Shown here piece after piece: positions 1-9,352 of a stretch of 64,000 nt of DNA. The notes beneath the pieces were generated by a model, which made no database searches, was not told the origin of the DNA, and was given only the letters and a program-made list of their open reading frames with translations. The position numbers and the translations under genes were made by a program. How positions within the stretch are numbered: the first letter of the stretch is position 1; every line of letters starts with the position of its first letter. This stretch comes from Bombilactobacillus thymidiniphilus (GTDB lineage Bacteria; Bacillota; Bacilli; Lactobacillales; Lactobacillaceae), in contig NZ_CP093365.1 of assembly GCF_023380245.1 (NCBI RefSeq), positions 1,364,001 through 1,428,000 of the forward strand. Direction: 5' to 3'.

Positions 1-813
1 AGCATTATCCAGAAATTGATAAATTTGCTTATGTGAATAAGCTGGTATGGTACGAATATTGCCTGTTAATTGGGCTTTGGCAGGAACTGAATTAATTTGT
101 TCACCACCATTAATCTGACTTAAAACATGCGTCATTTGACCTAATTTTGGATCTGAAATAGTGGCTTGTTCAAAATAATCATGTACTTTTTGTGCAAATA
201 AAATTAATGGCCAAATAGCATTTTGCCCAGCCTCAGGTTTTGAAGCATGCGATGCTAGACCGACTGAAGTCACACAATAATCAATAACGCCCTTGTGAGT
301 GACTTCCAATTGCAAATTGGAAGGTTCTCCAATTACAATGCCGGCTAAATCATCGACTAAACCTTGTTGTACCACCTGATTGGCACCATATTCGCCAGTT
401 TCTTCGCCAATAGTTGCTAATAGGCGAATACGCCCTGGTAGTGGCTGGTTGCTTGCCAATAAATCTAACATGGCAACTACCATTGCTGCTAAACCAGATT
501 TCATATCACTAGCGCCACGACCATAAATTCTATCATCGCGCATCGTACCTACAAAAGGATCTGTTTGCCATTGATCTTTATCAGCTGCTACTACATCTTC
601 GTGTCCGCTAAATCCTAGAATAGGTCCTTGTGTGCCCACAGTTATCAATAAATTGTCACGTCCAGGAGCAAAAGAAATACGCTTTAGCTGAGCTCGATCG
701 GCAAAGGGGACAAATAAATGTGTCAGATAATCAGCTACTTGGCTTTCATTTTGATCCACTGTCTCAATGCTAATTAAATCTGTCAAAATCTTTAAAGCTT
801 GCTTTGGTTCCAT
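1..813 (-). CDS. M20 family metallopeptidase, ArgE/DapE type (3' end outside window)
   Basis: The reading frame runs from an ATG at 813-811 through the left edge without a stop, so 271 residues are visible and the C-terminus is missing. An AGAGGTG ribosome site precedes the ATG. The sequence has the M20 layout: a metal-site motif GFSGHEDVV near residue 75, RGASDMKSG near residue 105 with the bridging Asp, and IGEETGEYGA near residue 140 with the catalytic Glu pair. A dimerisation-domain stretch with GEPS and SHASKPEAG follows. The family removes acyl groups from amino acids or diaminopimelate intermediates (N-acetylornithine, succinyl-DAP). Which substrate is used cannot be decided here. It starts just upstream of the amino-acid transporter genes on the same strand, so it may be the last gene of that transcript. 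Confidence 0.88.
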   Translation of the reverse strand, partial: MEPKQALKILTDLISIETVDQNESQVADYLTHLFVPFADRAQLKRISFAPGRDNLLITVGTQGPILGFSGHEDVVAADKDQWQTDPFVGTMRDDRIYGRGASDMKSGLAAMVVAMLDLLASNQPLPGRIRLLATIGEETGEYGANQVVQQGLVDDLAGIVIGEPSNLQLEVTHKGVIDYCVTSVGLASHASKPEAGQNAIWPLILFAQKVHDYFEQATISDPKLGQMTHVLSQINGGEQINSVPAKAQLTGNIRTIPAYSHKQIYQFLDNA

Positions 814-822
814 TATTCACCT

Positions 823-1575
823 CTATGATGCTAAAATTTTGGTCAAAAATTCTTGGGCGCGAACAGTTTGAGGTTGCTGGAAAAATTGCTCTGGCGGTGT
901 CATTTCTTGAATTTTGCCCTTTGCCATGAACCAAATTTGGTCCGCTACATTGCGTGCAAATCCCATCTCGTGCGTCACAACAATCATAGTCATGCCTTTT
1001 TGAGCTAAATCTTGCATAACTTTTAAAACCTCACCTACCATTTCTGGATCTAAAGCCGAAGTAGGTTCGTCGAATAAAAGAACTTGGGGATCCATCATTA
1101 GGGCTCTGGCAATAGCCACTCTTTGTTGTTGCCCACCAGATAGATTAGCAGGAAAAGCTTCTTTTTTAGCACTTAAACCCACCTGATGCAAAAGAGATTG
1201 TGCTTTAGCAATCATTTGTGGCTCAGATAATTGTTTAACCTTGAGGGGGGCTAATGTTAAGTTGTCTAAAACAGTCATATTAGGAAATAGATTAAATTGT
1301 TGAAATACCATGCCCATTTTTTGGCGTAAATCATCTAATTGCTTATCGGATAACGTGGTCAAATCTTGCTCTTTAAAAAAAACTGATCCAGAAGTGGGTT
1401 TATCTAATAAATTTAAACATCTTAAAAAAGTACTCTTACCTGCACCGGAAGGACCGATTAAACAAATAACTTGTCCTTGATAAATTTGGGCATCAATCTG
1501 GTTTAAAATGATATTTTGTCCAAAAGTTTTAGTTAATTTTTCTGTACTTAATAATGGAGTTTGTTGATTAATCAT
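823..1575 (-). CDS. Polar amino-acid ABC transporter, ATP-binding protein
   Basis: This 250-residue cytoplasmic ATPase would power the amino-acid importer encoded just upstream. The Walker A motif GPSGAGKST is at residues 41-49. The signature LSGGQQQR and the Walker B/D-loop stretch [12 protein letters not shown] follow, with the switch His in VVTHEMGFA. This is the GlnQ/ArtM/HisP pattern. I chose the ATG at 1575, which overlaps the permease stop (1570-1568) by 8 bases. A TTG 24 bases further upstream lies inside the permease 3' end and within the ribosome site, so it is less likely. The overlap implies translational coupling. The substrate is probably glutamine, arginine or another polar amino acid, which is inference from the family only. 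Confidence 0.93.
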   Translation of the reverse strand: MINQQTPLLSTEKLTKTFGQNIILNQIDAQIYQGQVICLIGPSGAGKSTFLRCLNLLDKPTSGSVFFKEQDLTTLSDKQLDDLRQKMGMVFQQFNLFPNMTVLDNLTLAPLKVKQLSEPQMIAKAQSLLHQVGLSAKKEAFPANLSGGQQQRVAIARALMMDPQVLLFDEPTSALDPEMVGEVLKVMQDLAQKGMTMIVVTHEMGFARNVADQIWFMAKGKIQEMTPPEQFFQQPQTVRAQEFLTKILAS

Positions 1576-3061
1576 TGCTATGACCCATTTTCCTTTCAAA
1601 ATATTTCATTGAACGTGATAAGCTAAAAGTAATAATGAAATATAGAATCATTGTGATTACTAAAGGCATAACACCACGATAAGTGTCCGCTTGTACAAGT
1701 CGTGATTGATAAATTAAATCTTTAACACCAATAACAGAAACGATGGAACTTTCCTTAATGAGAGAAATAAATTCATTGCCTAAAGCTGGCCAGATATTTT
1801 GTATGGCTTGTGGGAAAATAACATATCGCATTGTCAATTGGCGTGACATTCCCAGTGAGCGTGCAGCTTCTTTTTGCCCCACATTAATAGAATTAATGCC
1901 TGAGCGAATAACTTCTGCCACATAAGCTGCTGAGTTTAAGGAAACAGCGATGATACCTGATAACAAAGCGGGAATGTTGACTACAATGCCTAAACCAAAA
2001 TAAATAAATAATAATTGCACCATTAAAGGTGTTCCCCGCACAAATTCGATATATGCGCCGGCTATTTTTTTTGCCCAGCTATTTTTACTTAAGCGCATTA
2101 AGCTTAGAAAAATGCCTAGTAATAAACCCAAGCAAACTGAAAGGGCAGAAATCATTAGCGTATAGCCAATGCCAGCTAAAAAGAAGTCTTTATAAGCCCA
2201 CATTGAATTAGCTTTTTGCCGGTCTTTTTTTGATTTATGATTAGTCATATATTTACTAACTTTAGGCAGATAAACTTTGTTGATTAAATCATTTTTGCGA
2301 ATTTTGGTGATGGATTGATTGGCAACTTGTACTAGCGAGTTAGCACCTTTGGGGAAAGCCACTGCTGAACCTGCACTAGATGTTTTAAAGCCAGAAGGAA
2401 TTCTGATTAAGCCATTGGTGTTTTGAATAAAGGCCTTTGCTGTGGCAGTGTCAACAGCCAAAGCATCAATTTTGTGTGTTTGTAATGCCAATATCAGGTC
2501 ATTGTCTTTATCCATACCTTTGAGTTTAGCTTTTTTAGCTTGTTGTTTAACTAGTGAATATTGAATGGAGCCAGTTTGTGCGCCGATTGTCCTATTTGAA
2601 AGTGATCGGTAATTGTGATACCTATGTATATCTGCTTGCCGAATTAATAAATCCTGCCCACTTTGATAATAATTCTTACTAAAGGACACACTTTTAGCCC
2701 GTTGTGGCGTATTATTCATACCAGAAATGACCATATCAACTTTGCCGGTTTCCAGTGCCACTAATAAAGAATCAAAATCCATCCGTTCAACTACTAATTT
2801 AACGCCTAAATCAGACGCAATTTCTTGCCCCACTTCTACATCTAAACCAACTACGGTTGACTTGCCATGAATATTTTTCACAAATTCATATGGGGGAAAG
2901 TCTGGACTAGTTCCCATGACTAGTTCTTTTTTTGCTTTAATTTTTTGCACATAATTTTCGTGTATAGTATCTGCAGCTTTTATAGGTGTGTTGATTGTAA
3001 TACATCCTATAAGTGCCACAAAGATACCTAAAACTGGCAACCAGTATTTTTGTTTATTCAT
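1568..3061 (-). CDS. Fused substrate-binding protein and permease of a polar amino-acid ABC transporter
   Basis: This 497-residue protein joins two parts that are separate in many bacteria. Residues 1 to about 32 form a signal/anchor segment. Residues 40-270 form a periplasmic-type amino-acid-binding domain (SBP_bac_3; [36 protein letters not shown]). The C-terminal 220 residues are a membrane permease with several TM helices and the EAA loop [20 protein letters not shown] that contacts the ATPase. Such SBP-permease fusions are known in lactic acid bacteria (GlnP type). The start at 3061 has an exact GGAGG site upstream; a longer in-frame extension to 3148 lacks one. A strong promoter lies at 3089-3116. 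It is followed by its ATPase with an 8-base overlap. Confidence 0.92.
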   Translation of the reverse strand: MNKQKYWLPVLGIFVALIGCITINTPIKAADTIHENYVQKIKAKKELVMGTSPDFPPYEFVKNIHGKSTVVGLDVEVGQEIASDLGVKLVVERMDFDSLLVALETGKVDMVISGMNNTPQRAKSVSFSKNYYQSGQDLLIRQADIHRYHNYRSLSNRTIGAQTGSIQYSLVKQQAKKAKLKGMDKDNDLILALQTHKIDALAVDTATAKAFIQNTNGLIRIPSGFKTSSAGSAVAFPKGANSLVQVANQSITKIRKNDLINKVYLPKVSKYMTNHKSKKDRQKANSMWAYKDFFLAGIGYTLMISALSVCLGLLLGIFLSLMRLSKNSWAKKIAGAYIEFVRGTPLMVQLLFIYFGLGIVVNIPALLSGIIAVSLNSAAYVAEVIRSGINSINVGQKEAARSLGMSRQLTMRYVIFPQAIQNIWPALGNEFISLIKESSIVSVIGVKDLIYQSRLVQADTYRGVMPLVITMILYFIITFSLSRSMKYFERKMGHSND

Positions 3062-3088
3062 TAATAGATCCTCCTTATTTATAACTGC

Positions 3089-3116
3089 ATTATAAAATAA
3101 GGAGTAAAAATTGCAA
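3089..3116 (-). promoter_or_regulatory. Promoter of the amino-acid transporter operon
   Basis: Read on the minus strand, TTGCAA (3116-3111) is followed after 16 bases by TATAAT (3094-3089). This lies 28 bases upstream of the permease start and is a near-consensus sigma-A promoter. Confidence 0.75.
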
Positions 3117-3155
3117 TGCTTTAATGGATTAACTTTACATAACAACAAATATATA

Positions 3156-3551
3156 TTATTGACTGCGGTTACTTAAAGTATTGATTTTACCATTCTCAGA
3201 TACGCGATAACTGCCCAGATAACCAGATGCACCTTGTTCACTTTCAGATGTTGAAACTAGTTTGAAAGTGTAATATTGTGGATGAAAGCTAGTTTTGTTT
3301 TGCTTTTCAAAACGCACATCAGCATCGTCAACTAACCCTAAGTATCTGCGTAAATAACTTTCGGCTACAGTAGAATTAGTTAAGTGAATTGTCGAAGTAT
3401 GCTGTTGACTTGATTTTTTATTAGAATTTGCAAAGTGAACGTGTTCAGTTTTAGATGGATTTTTCTTTAGATGAGTATTTCGATGGTGACCACAAGCGCT
3501 TAAAAGCATTGCTAAATTTAGCATCAATAATAATTTCCATAATTTATTCAT
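3156..3551 (-). CDS. Small lipoprotein of unknown function
   Basis: This 131-residue protein has a lipoprotein signal: positive MNKLWK, a hydrophobic core, then the lipobox LLSAC with the lipidated Cys near residue 20. A short basic/Ser-rich linker follows. The C-terminal part, about 70 residues, contains SYLRRYLGLVDDADVRFEK and a YTFKLVSTSE strand, suggesting a small beta-rich extracellular domain. I do not recognise the family. The ATG at 3551 has GAGG six bases upstream; a TTG two codons earlier overlaps the spacer. It should be anchored on the outer face of the membrane. It is transcribed toward the ABC transporter operon, whose promoter lies just downstream. Confidence 0.75.
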   Translation of the reverse strand: MNKLWKLLLMLNLAMLLSACGHHRNTHLKKNPSKTEHVHFANSNKKSSQQHTSTIHLTNSTVAESYLRRYLGLVDDADVRFEKQNKTSFHPQYYTFKLVSTSESEQGASGYLGSYRVSENGKINTLSNRSQ

Positions 3552-3765
3552 TATCAACCTCTAAGCAATTAAGTTTATTATTAATGATTGCAGAAAAATA
3601 ATTAAATAGCAATGTAATATTGAGATTTTACTATTACTATTTAACTAAATATCACCAACAATATGTTACTTAATTCGTTTAGGGGGAGTTATAGGATATC
3701 TTTCTTTATTAGTACCGCTTTTTGTTGGCATAGCTTTATTCATTAGCTTATTGGCAAAATAAATA

Positions 3766-3774
3766 TGCTATAAT
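3766..3774 (+). promoter_or_regulatory. Extended -10 promoter of truB-ribF
   Basis: TGC-TATAAT (3766-3774) is a perfect extended -10 element 35 bases before the truB ATG. The -35 region at the right distance is weak (GCTTAT), which an extended -10 can offset. The rest of the gap from 3552 to 3808 shows nothing else I can support. Confidence 0.6.
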
Positions 3775-3808
3775 TTTAAGCAATGACTTATTGATTGAAG
3801 GTAAATTC

Positions 3809-4705
3809 ATGAATGGAATTATTCCCCTGTATAAACCACGCGGTGTGACCAGCGCAGATTGTGTTTATCAGTTGCGTAAAATTTTGCACGAGAAAAAAAT
3901 AGGGCATACTGGCACATTGGACCCGGAAGTAGATGGTGTATTAGTAATTTGTGTTGGACAAGCAACCAAGTTAGTGAATCGTTTAATGATTTCCCACAAA
4001 GTTTATCAAGGTCAGATTTTGTTGGGACAAGAAACGACTACCGAAGACGCAACTGGTGAGGTCGTGAAGCAAAAACCAGTGGATAAACCATATTCAGATC
4101 AACAAATTTCAACAGCTATGCTGGAATTAACTGGTAATATTAAGCAACAGCCGCCCATGTTTTCAGCTGTGAAGATCAATGGTAAAAAGTTATATGAATA
4201 TGCGCGTGCAGGCCAAAGTGTGGAGCGTCCTATTCGCGATGTAGAAATTTATCAATTTAAGCAGACGGAATCAACTATTTTTGACGAGCAGCTACATCAA
4301 CAAACTATAGCTTTTGAAGTGGAGTGTTCCAAAGGTACTTATATTCGGACTTTAGCAGTGCAATTAGGTCAACTACTGCAAGTACCAGCACATATGAAGC
4401 AACTTACACGCACGAAAGGCAGTCATTTTGCACTGGCGCAGACCTTTACATTGGAGCAAATTCAAGCACAGTTTGCGCATGGTCAAACAGATTTTTTGAT
4501 TTCATTAACCAATTTGTTAAAACCATTAGTTTCAGTAGATTTGACTGTTAATCAGTGGCAAGTTGTACAAAATGGCGGTCGATTAAAATTGGCACAAAAT
4601 GCATCGGAAATAATTTTAAGATATCAAGGAATTGTCAAAGCCATTTATCGCCACCAGCAAGACTTTTATGAACCAGAATTAATGCTTTTAAAAAATGATT
4701 TATGA
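3809..4705 (+). CDS. truB: tRNA pseudouridine(55) synthase TruB
   Basis: This 298-residue enzyme isomerises U55 in the T-loop of elongator tRNAs. The N-terminus GIIPLYKPRGVTSADCV and the catalytic motif HTGTLDP, with catalytic Asp38, are diagnostic of the family. SKGTYIRTLAVQLG near residue 180 is the second conserved TruB motif. A C-terminal PUA-like segment completes the protein. I place the start at the ATG at 3809, with GAAGG seven bases upstream; an in-frame TTG at 3791 has no ribosome site. ribF begins 9 bases after the stop. The truB-ribF pair is a common arrangement in Firmicutes, so this is probably one transcript from the extended -10 promoter. Confidence 0.97.
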   Translation: MNGIIPLYKPRGVTSADCVYQLRKILHEKKIGHTGTLDPEVDGVLVICVGQATKLVNRLMISHKVYQGQILLGQETTTEDATGEVVKQKPVDKPYSDQQISTAMLELTGNIKQQPPMFSAVKINGKKLYEYARAGQSVERPIRDVEIYQFKQTESTIFDEQLHQQTIAFEVECSKGTYIRTLAVQLGQLLQVPAHMKQLTRTKGSHFALAQTFTLEQIQAQFAHGQTDFLISLTNLLKPLVSVDLTVNQWQVVQNGGRLKLAQNASEIILRYQGIVKAIYRHQQDFYEPELMLLKNDL

Positions 4706-4714
4706 GGTTGTGAA

Positions 4715-5662
4715 ATGCAAGTAGAATTTTTATGCTATCCTAACTTGGATGCGGCTGATCTAACAACGCCCAAAGTTCTGGCAGCCGGTTTTTTTGATGG
4801 TGTTCATTTAGGACACAAGAACGTAATTCAAACAGCGATTCGCTTGGCACGCTCTAAGAACCAAGTGGCAGCCGTTTTGACGTTTGATCGGCATCCAGCA
4901 ACTGTTTTTGGGCAATATCCACCAGATAAGATTTTTCAGTATTTAACGCCTTTGGCACGTAAATTAGAAATTTTTGAGCAACTAGGGGTGGATATTGTTT
5001 ATATTGCGGAATTTAATGATCAGTTTATGAAACTACCTCCGAAAAAATTTATTAATGATTTTTTGATTAAATTAGGTTTGACCACTTTAGTGGCTGGCTA
5101 TGACTGGACATTTGGTCCTAAAGCGGTGGCTACGATGGATTATTTGCGCCAACTTGCACAAGGTCGTTTTCAAATTTGCCAAGTGCCAGAATTAATTTAC
5201 GAGAAAAATAAAGTATCTTCTACTAACATTCGCAATTATCTTAAAGAAGGCGAAATTACAGCGGCCAACTTGATGCTTAGTTACAATTATCGCAATCAAG
5301 GTGTAGTAGTTCATGGAGCTAAAATGGGACGTCAATTGGGCTATCCGACAGCTAATTTAGCCGTTGGCGCTGATCAATTGCTACCGCGGATTGGTGTTTA
5401 TGTAACGCGGGTTTTAGTAGCAGGTAAGTGGTATCCAGCGATGACTTCGATTGGGCGTAATATCACTTTTAAGCGTGGTGATAATCCGTTGACTGTGGAA
5501 GCTAATTTGTTAAATTTTGAACGAGATTTGTATGGGCAAGAATTGACAATTGAATGGTTATATTACTTACGTGATGAAATTAAATTTGCGGATGCCACAG
5601 GATTGATGGATCAGTTAGCAGTTGATCAACAAAGCACTGAAAAATATTTTGGTAAAAAGTAG
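4715..5662 (+). CDS. ribF: Bifunctional riboflavin kinase / FAD synthetase RibF
   Basis: This 315-residue enzyme makes FMN from riboflavin and then FAD from FMN. The N-terminal nucleotidyltransferase half shows GFFDGVHLGHKNV (residues about 26-38), and KVSSTNIRNYL is the conserved SSTxIR loop. The C-terminal flavokinase half shows GRQLGYPTANL, with the conserved GxPTAN nucleotide-binding turn. A GAGG ribosome site precedes the ATG at 4715. It follows truB closely and ends just before the heat-shock operon promoter. Length and domain order match the usual bacterial enzyme. Confidence 0.97.
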   Translation: MQVEFLCYPNLDAADLTTPKVLAAGFFDGVHLGHKNVIQTAIRLARSKNQVAAVLTFDRHPATVFGQYPPDKIFQYLTPLARKLEIFEQLGVDIVYIAEFNDQFMKLPPKKFINDFLIKLGLTTLVAGYDWTFGPKAVATMDYLRQLAQGRFQICQVPELIYEKNKVSSTNIRNYLKEGEITAANLMLSYNYRNQGVVVHGAKMGRQLGYPTANLAVGADQLLPRIGVYVTRVLVAGKWYPAMTSIGRNITFKRGDNPLTVEANLLNFERDLYGQELTIEWLYYLRDEIKFADATGLMDQLAVDQQSTEKYFGKK

Positions 5663-5670
5663 CAATCGAC

Positions 5671-5699
5671 TTGACATAGTGCTGATTGATTGCTATATT
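5671..5699 (+). promoter_or_regulatory. Sigma-A promoter of the hrcA-dnaK operon
   Basis: TTGACA (5671-5676), a 17-base spacer ending in TGC, and TATATT (5694-5699) form a near-perfect vegetative promoter. The CIRCE operator begins 7 bases downstream, so bound HrcA would cover the transcription start. Confidence 0.9.
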
Positions 5700-5706
5700 C
5701 TATGTG

Positions 5707-5733
5707 TTAGCACTAAGAAGTACTGAGTGCTAA
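5707..5733 (+). promoter_or_regulatory. CIRCE operator (HrcA binding site)
   Basis: TTAGCACTA, nine spacer bases, then GAGTGCTAA match the CIRCE consensus TTAGCACTC-N9-GAGTGCTAA in 17 of 18 arm positions. It sits directly downstream of the hrcA promoter. HrcA binding here represses the class I heat-shock operon, with GroEL modulating HrcA in the known systems. I saw no second CIRCE in the window. Confidence 0.95.
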
Positions 5734-5749
5734 AATGAGGTGATTTGTT

Positions 5750-6829
5750 TTGATAACTGAGAGACAGGCAACAATTTTAAAAGCAATTGTGCAACAGTAT
5801 ATTGAAACTGGTCAACCAATTGGTTCCAAGGCTTTGATGGATTTGTTGCCAACGCATGTTAGTTCGGCGACCATTCGTAATGATATGGCTAGTTTAGAGC
5901 AGGCCGGCTTGATTGAAAAGATTCACTTGTCTTCAGGTCGTGTCCCTTCTATTCAAGGTTATCGCTATTATTTGGATAACTTGTTAGAACCGATTAGTGT
6001 CTCTGAACAAATGTCTGAATTGATTCAGTCAGATTTTTCTGAGCACCAGTTCAATAAAATTGATGAAATTGTAGCACAATCAGTTAAAATTTTATCCAAT
6101 TTGACTAGCTATACAGCCATTGCTTTGAGTCCAGAAAGTAAAAGTGTTAGATTAACTGATCTTAGAGCCTTACCGCTTGGAGCTAATCAAGTGCTTGCTA
6201 TTGTTATGACTAGTAATGCTGAAGTGTATAGTCAAGTATATCGCTTGCCAAATGGTTTTTCTGGTGATCAAGTAGAAAAAATAGTACGACTTGTGTGTGA
6301 TCATTTAATAAATAAGACTTTGTGTGAAGCACAGCGGTGGATTAAAAATGAATTTCCACAGGTAATTAAGAATTATATTGAAGATCCAGCAAGTTTGGTT
6401 TCGTTGCTAAGCGACGCTTTAGAACAAGTGTCTGGTGATCATTTCTTTGTTGATGGGCAATCTAATTTATTAAATTACGTTGACGCACCGAATAGCACTA
6501 ACTTAAAGTTTTTTTATTCGCTGTTTGAAAATGACAACAATTTATCACAATTGTTGGGATTACATGAATTGACAGCTGATCCAGGTGATACTATTCAAGA
6601 AGGAATTAATGTTCGCTTGGGTTATGATTTAAATCCACAAGTTTTGAAAAACTACAGTTTAATTACTGCCAAGTATGATTTGGCTGATTATGGTGCTGGA
6701 ATTTTAGCTTTATTAGGACCGACTAACATGCCTTATTCGGAATTGATCGGTTTGATTTCGTCTTTGCGGCAGGAGTTGGCTAAGAACTTAATTAATTATT
6801 TTGGTGAATTAAATGGAAATTCCGGTTAG
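5750..6829 (+). CDS. hrcA: Heat-inducible transcription repressor HrcA
   Basis: This 359-residue repressor binds CIRCE and controls the chaperone operon, including itself. The N-terminal winged helix shows TERQATILKAIVQQYIETGQPIGSK in two consecutive blocks, and SSATIRNDMASLE is the recognition helix. The C-terminal GAF-like and dimerisation parts show the GPTNMPYSELIGL motif near residue 325. The start is the TTG at 5750, supported by GAGGTG eight bases upstream; no ATG fits. It is first in hrcA-grpE-dnaK-dnaJ with the CIRCE site just upstream, which explains the autoregulation. Confidence 0.97.
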   Translation: MITERQATILKAIVQQYIETGQPIGSKALMDLLPTHVSSATIRNDMASLEQAGLIEKIHLSSGRVPSIQGYRYYLDNLLEPISVSEQMSELIQSDFSEHQFNKIDEIVAQSVKILSNLTSYTAIALSPESKSVRLTDLRALPLGANQVLAIVMTSNAEVYSQVYRLPNGFSGDQVEKIVRLVCDHLINKTLCEAQRWIKNEFPQVIKNYIEDPASLVSLLSDALEQVSGDHFFVDGQSNLLNYVDAPNSTNLKFFYSLFENDNNLSQLLGLHELTADPGDTIQEGINVRLGYDLNPQVLKNYSLITAKYDLADYGAGILALLGPTNMPYSELIGLISSLRQELAKNLINYFGELNGNSG

Positions 6830-6843
6830 GAGGAATTGTAATT

Positions 6844-7410
6844 ATGAAGCAAAATGAGATTAATCCGGAAGAATTTCCGTCAGAAGAAGATGAACAGATT
6901 GAATCCGTAGATTCTGATCAGGAACAACCCAAAACGGATGATGCACTTGTTGATAAGCTATTAGATGCTAATCAAGAACTAGAAAAAAAATTAAAAGATA
7001 GTCAAGATCAACTTTTACGATCACAAGCTGAGATTCAAAATATTAAAAAGCATAATCAGCAGGATCAAGCTAATTTAATCAAATACGATGGTCAAAAATT
7101 AGCGACAGCTATTTTGCCGTCAATTGATAACTTGCAAAGAGCATTGCAAGCTCAAGCAGAAGAACATGAATCTGCCATTGTTACGGGTGTAGAAATGGTT
7201 TTAAAACAGTTGCAGCAAGCTTTGAGTGAAAACAACATTACTGAAATTGTGGCAACTGATGTAAAGTTTGATCCAACCTTGCATCAGGCTGTACAAATGG
7301 TACCAGCTGATGATGAACATGAACCAGAGACAGTAGTACAGGTTTTACAAACTGGCTATAAATTAAAAGATCGTGTCTTACGGCCTAGTATGGTTGTCGT
7401 AGCACAATAA
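6844..7410 (+). CDS. grpE: Nucleotide exchange factor GrpE
   Basis: This 188-residue co-chaperone releases ADP from DnaK. Residues 1-35 are acidic and poorly conserved. A long coiled coil (about 35-100) with ELEKKLKDSQDQLLRSQAEI leads to the beta domain, which contains the family motif VGVEMVLKQL-like GVEMVLKQLQQAL, then VQVLQTGYKLKDRVLRPSMV at the end. AGGAGG is nine bases upstream of the ATG. It lies 14 bases after hrcA and 21 before dnaK, in the canonical operon order. Confidence 0.97.
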   Translation: MKQNEINPEEFPSEEDEQIESVDSDQEQPKTDDALVDKLLDANQELEKKLKDSQDQLLRSQAEIQNIKKHNQQDQANLIKYDGQKLATAILPSIDNLQRALQAQAEEHESAIVTGVEMVLKQLQQALSENNITEIVATDVKFDPTLHQAVQMVPADDEHEPETVVQVLQTGYKLKDRVLRPSMVVVAQ

Positions 7411-7431
7411 AATGAGGAAGGTTAAGATATT

Positions 7432-9261
7432 ATGTCAAAAATTATTGGTATTGATTTAGGAACAACTAACTCAGCTGTTGCTGTTTTAGAGGGTGGCGAA
7501 CCTAAGATTATTGCTAATCCTGAAGGAGGACGAACAACACCTTCTGTAGTTGCCTTTAAGGATGGCGAAACACAGGTTGGTGAAGTGGCTAAACGTCAAG
7601 CAATTACTAATCCAAATACGATTTCATCTATTAAGAGCCACATGGGGGAAGCAGGTTATAAAGTTAGTGTTGATGGCAAAGATTACACACCTCAAGAAGT
7701 TTCGGCAATGATTTTGCAATATATTAAGGGCTTTTCCGAAAAATATTTAGGTGAAGAAGTTACTGAAGCAGTTATCACTGTGCCAGCTTATTTCAATGAT
7801 GCACAACGTCAGGCAACTAAAGATGCTGGTAAAATTGCTGGCTTAGATGTTAAGCGGATTATTAATGAACCAACAGCTTCAGCTTTAGCTTATGGCTTAG
7901 ATAAGAGTGATGCTGACGAAAAAGTTTTAGTTTATGATCTTGGTGGTGGTACGTTTGATGTTTCCATTCTTGAATTAGGTGACGGCGTCTTCCAAGTTCT
8001 TTCCACTAATGGTGATACTCATTTGGGTGGTGACAATTTTGACCAAGCAATCATTGATTGGTTAGTTGCTGACTTCAAAGCTCAAAATAGTATTGATCTA
8101 GCACAAGACAAGATGGCTTTACAGCGTTTGAAAGATGCTGCTGAAAAAGCTAAAAAAGATTTATCTGGTATGAGTGAAACTGAAATTAGTTTGCCGTTTA
8201 TTTCTGCTGGTGCTGCTGGTCCTTTGCATTTGCAAACAACCTTATCACGTGCAAAATTTAATGAATTGACAGCTGATTTAGTAGATCGTACTAAGATCCC
8301 TGTAGAAAATGCTTTAAAAGATGCTGGTTTAAGCAATTCTGACATTGATAAAGTTATTTTAAATGGTGGTTCAACGCGGATTCCTGCCGTTCAAGAAGCT
8401 GTTAAAAATTGGACGGGTAAAGAACCTGATCATTCCATTAATCCTGATGAAGCAGTTGCTTTAGGAGCTGCTATTCAAGGTGGTGTGATTACCGGTGATG
8501 TTAAAGATGTTGTCTTGTTAGACGTTACGCCACTATCTTTAGGTATTGAAACAATGGGTGGTGTTTCCACGAAGTTAATTGATCGTAATACAACTATTCC
8601 AACCAGCAAATCGCAAGTATTTTCCACGGCTGCTGATAATCAACCGGCTGTTGATATTCACGTGTTGCAAGGTGAGCGTTCAATGGCAGCAGATAACAAA
8701 ACTTTGGGTCGTTTCCAATTGACGGATATCCCTGCTGCTCCTCGTGGCGTACCACAAATTGAAGTTACTTTTGATATCGACAAAAATGGTATTGTGAATG
8801 TTTCTGCTAAAGATTTAGGTACTGGTAAATCACAAAAGATTACTATCAAGAGTTCATCTGGTCTATCTGATGACGAAATCGAACGGATGAAACAAGAGGC
8901 TCAAGAAAATGAAGAGTCTGATAAGAAACGTAAAGAAGAAGCTGATTTACGTAATGAAGTTGATCAATTAATTTTCACGACCGATAAGACTTTGAAAGAT
9001 CTTGAAGGCAAAGTTTCAGAAGAAGAAATTAAGCAAGCGCAAGATGCGAAAGAAGCATTGCAAAAAGCTCAAACTGATAATGATTTAGAAGCTATGAAAG
9101 CTAAAAAAGATGATTTGAATAAAATTGTGCAAGATCTATCAGTTAAGTTGTACCAACAAGCACAAGAACAAAGTGCTGATGCAGCAACTGATGATCAAGC
9201 AGGCACAGATGACAAAACAGTTGATGGTGACTTTACAGAAGTTGACCCCGATAAGAAATAG
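7432..9261 (+). CDS. dnaK: Chaperone protein DnaK (Hsp70)
   Basis: This 609-residue Hsp70 has an N-terminal ATPase domain with phosphate-1 motif [10 protein letters not shown] (residues 5-14), [15 protein letters not shown], and [12 protein letters not shown]. The hydrophobic linker [15 protein letters not shown] follows near residue 360. Then come the substrate-binding beta domain and a helical lid, ending in an acidic, Ala/Asp-rich tail. The N-terminus lacks the extra 24-residue loop of Gram-negative DnaK, as is usual for Gram-positive forms. It works with GrpE and DnaJ encoded on either side and is CIRCE-controlled. Confidence 0.98.
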   Translation: MSKIIGIDLGTTNSAVAVLEGGEPKIIANPEGGRTTPSVVAFKDGETQVGEVAKRQAITNPNTISSIKSHMGEAGYKVSVDGKDYTPQEVSAMILQYIKGFSEKYLGEEVTEAVITVPAYFNDAQRQATKDAGKIAGLDVKRIINEPTASALAYGLDKSDADEKVLVYDLGGGTFDVSILELGDGVFQVLSTNGDTHLGGDNFDQAIIDWLVADFKAQNSIDLAQDKMALQRLKDAAEKAKKDLSGMSETEISLPFISAGAAGPLHLQTTLSRAKFNELTADLVDRTKIPVENALKDAGLSNSDIDKVILNGGSTRIPAVQEAVKNWTGKEPDHSINPDEAVALGAAIQGGVITGDVKDVVLLDVTPLSLGIETMGGVSTKLIDRNTTIPTSKSQVFSTAADNQPAVDIHVLQGERSMAADNKTLGRFQLTDIPAAPRGVPQIEVTFDIDKNGIVNVSAKDLGTGKSQKITIKSSSGLSDDEIERMKQEAQENEESDKKRKEEADLRNEVDQLIFTTDKTLKDLEGKVSEEEIKQAQDAKEALQKAQTDNDLEAMKAKKDDLNKIVQDLSVKLYQQAQEQSADAATDDQAGTDDKTVDGDFTEVDPDKK

Positions 9262-9271
9262 TAATTACCTG

Positions 9272-9307
9272 AATTGGGACAATTGGCATTTGCCTGTTGT
9301 CTCAATT
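9272..9307 (+). other. Hairpin between dnaK and dnaJ
   Basis: AATTGGGACAA (9272-9282) pairs with TTGTCTCAATT (9297-9307), with one G-U pair. An inner GGC-ATTT-GCC stem extends it. No clear U-run follows. It could be a partial terminator or an RNA processing/stability element that sets DnaJ below DnaK. The function is not shown by sequence. Confidence 0.6.
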
Positions 9308-9352
9308 TGTTGTATTTAAATAAATTGATAAAAAAAGAAAGGTCATGTCAAG

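Noticed and set aside
3691-3762. Hydrophobic 23-codon reading frame before truB
   Set aside because: It reads like a membrane miniprotein but has no ATG, GTG or TTG start at a proper distance from the AGGGGGAG motif, and it overlaps the truB promoter region.
8082-8849. Long antisense frames within dnaK
   Set aside because: They are antisense shadows of a strongly coding gene, without ribosome sites or recognisable domains.
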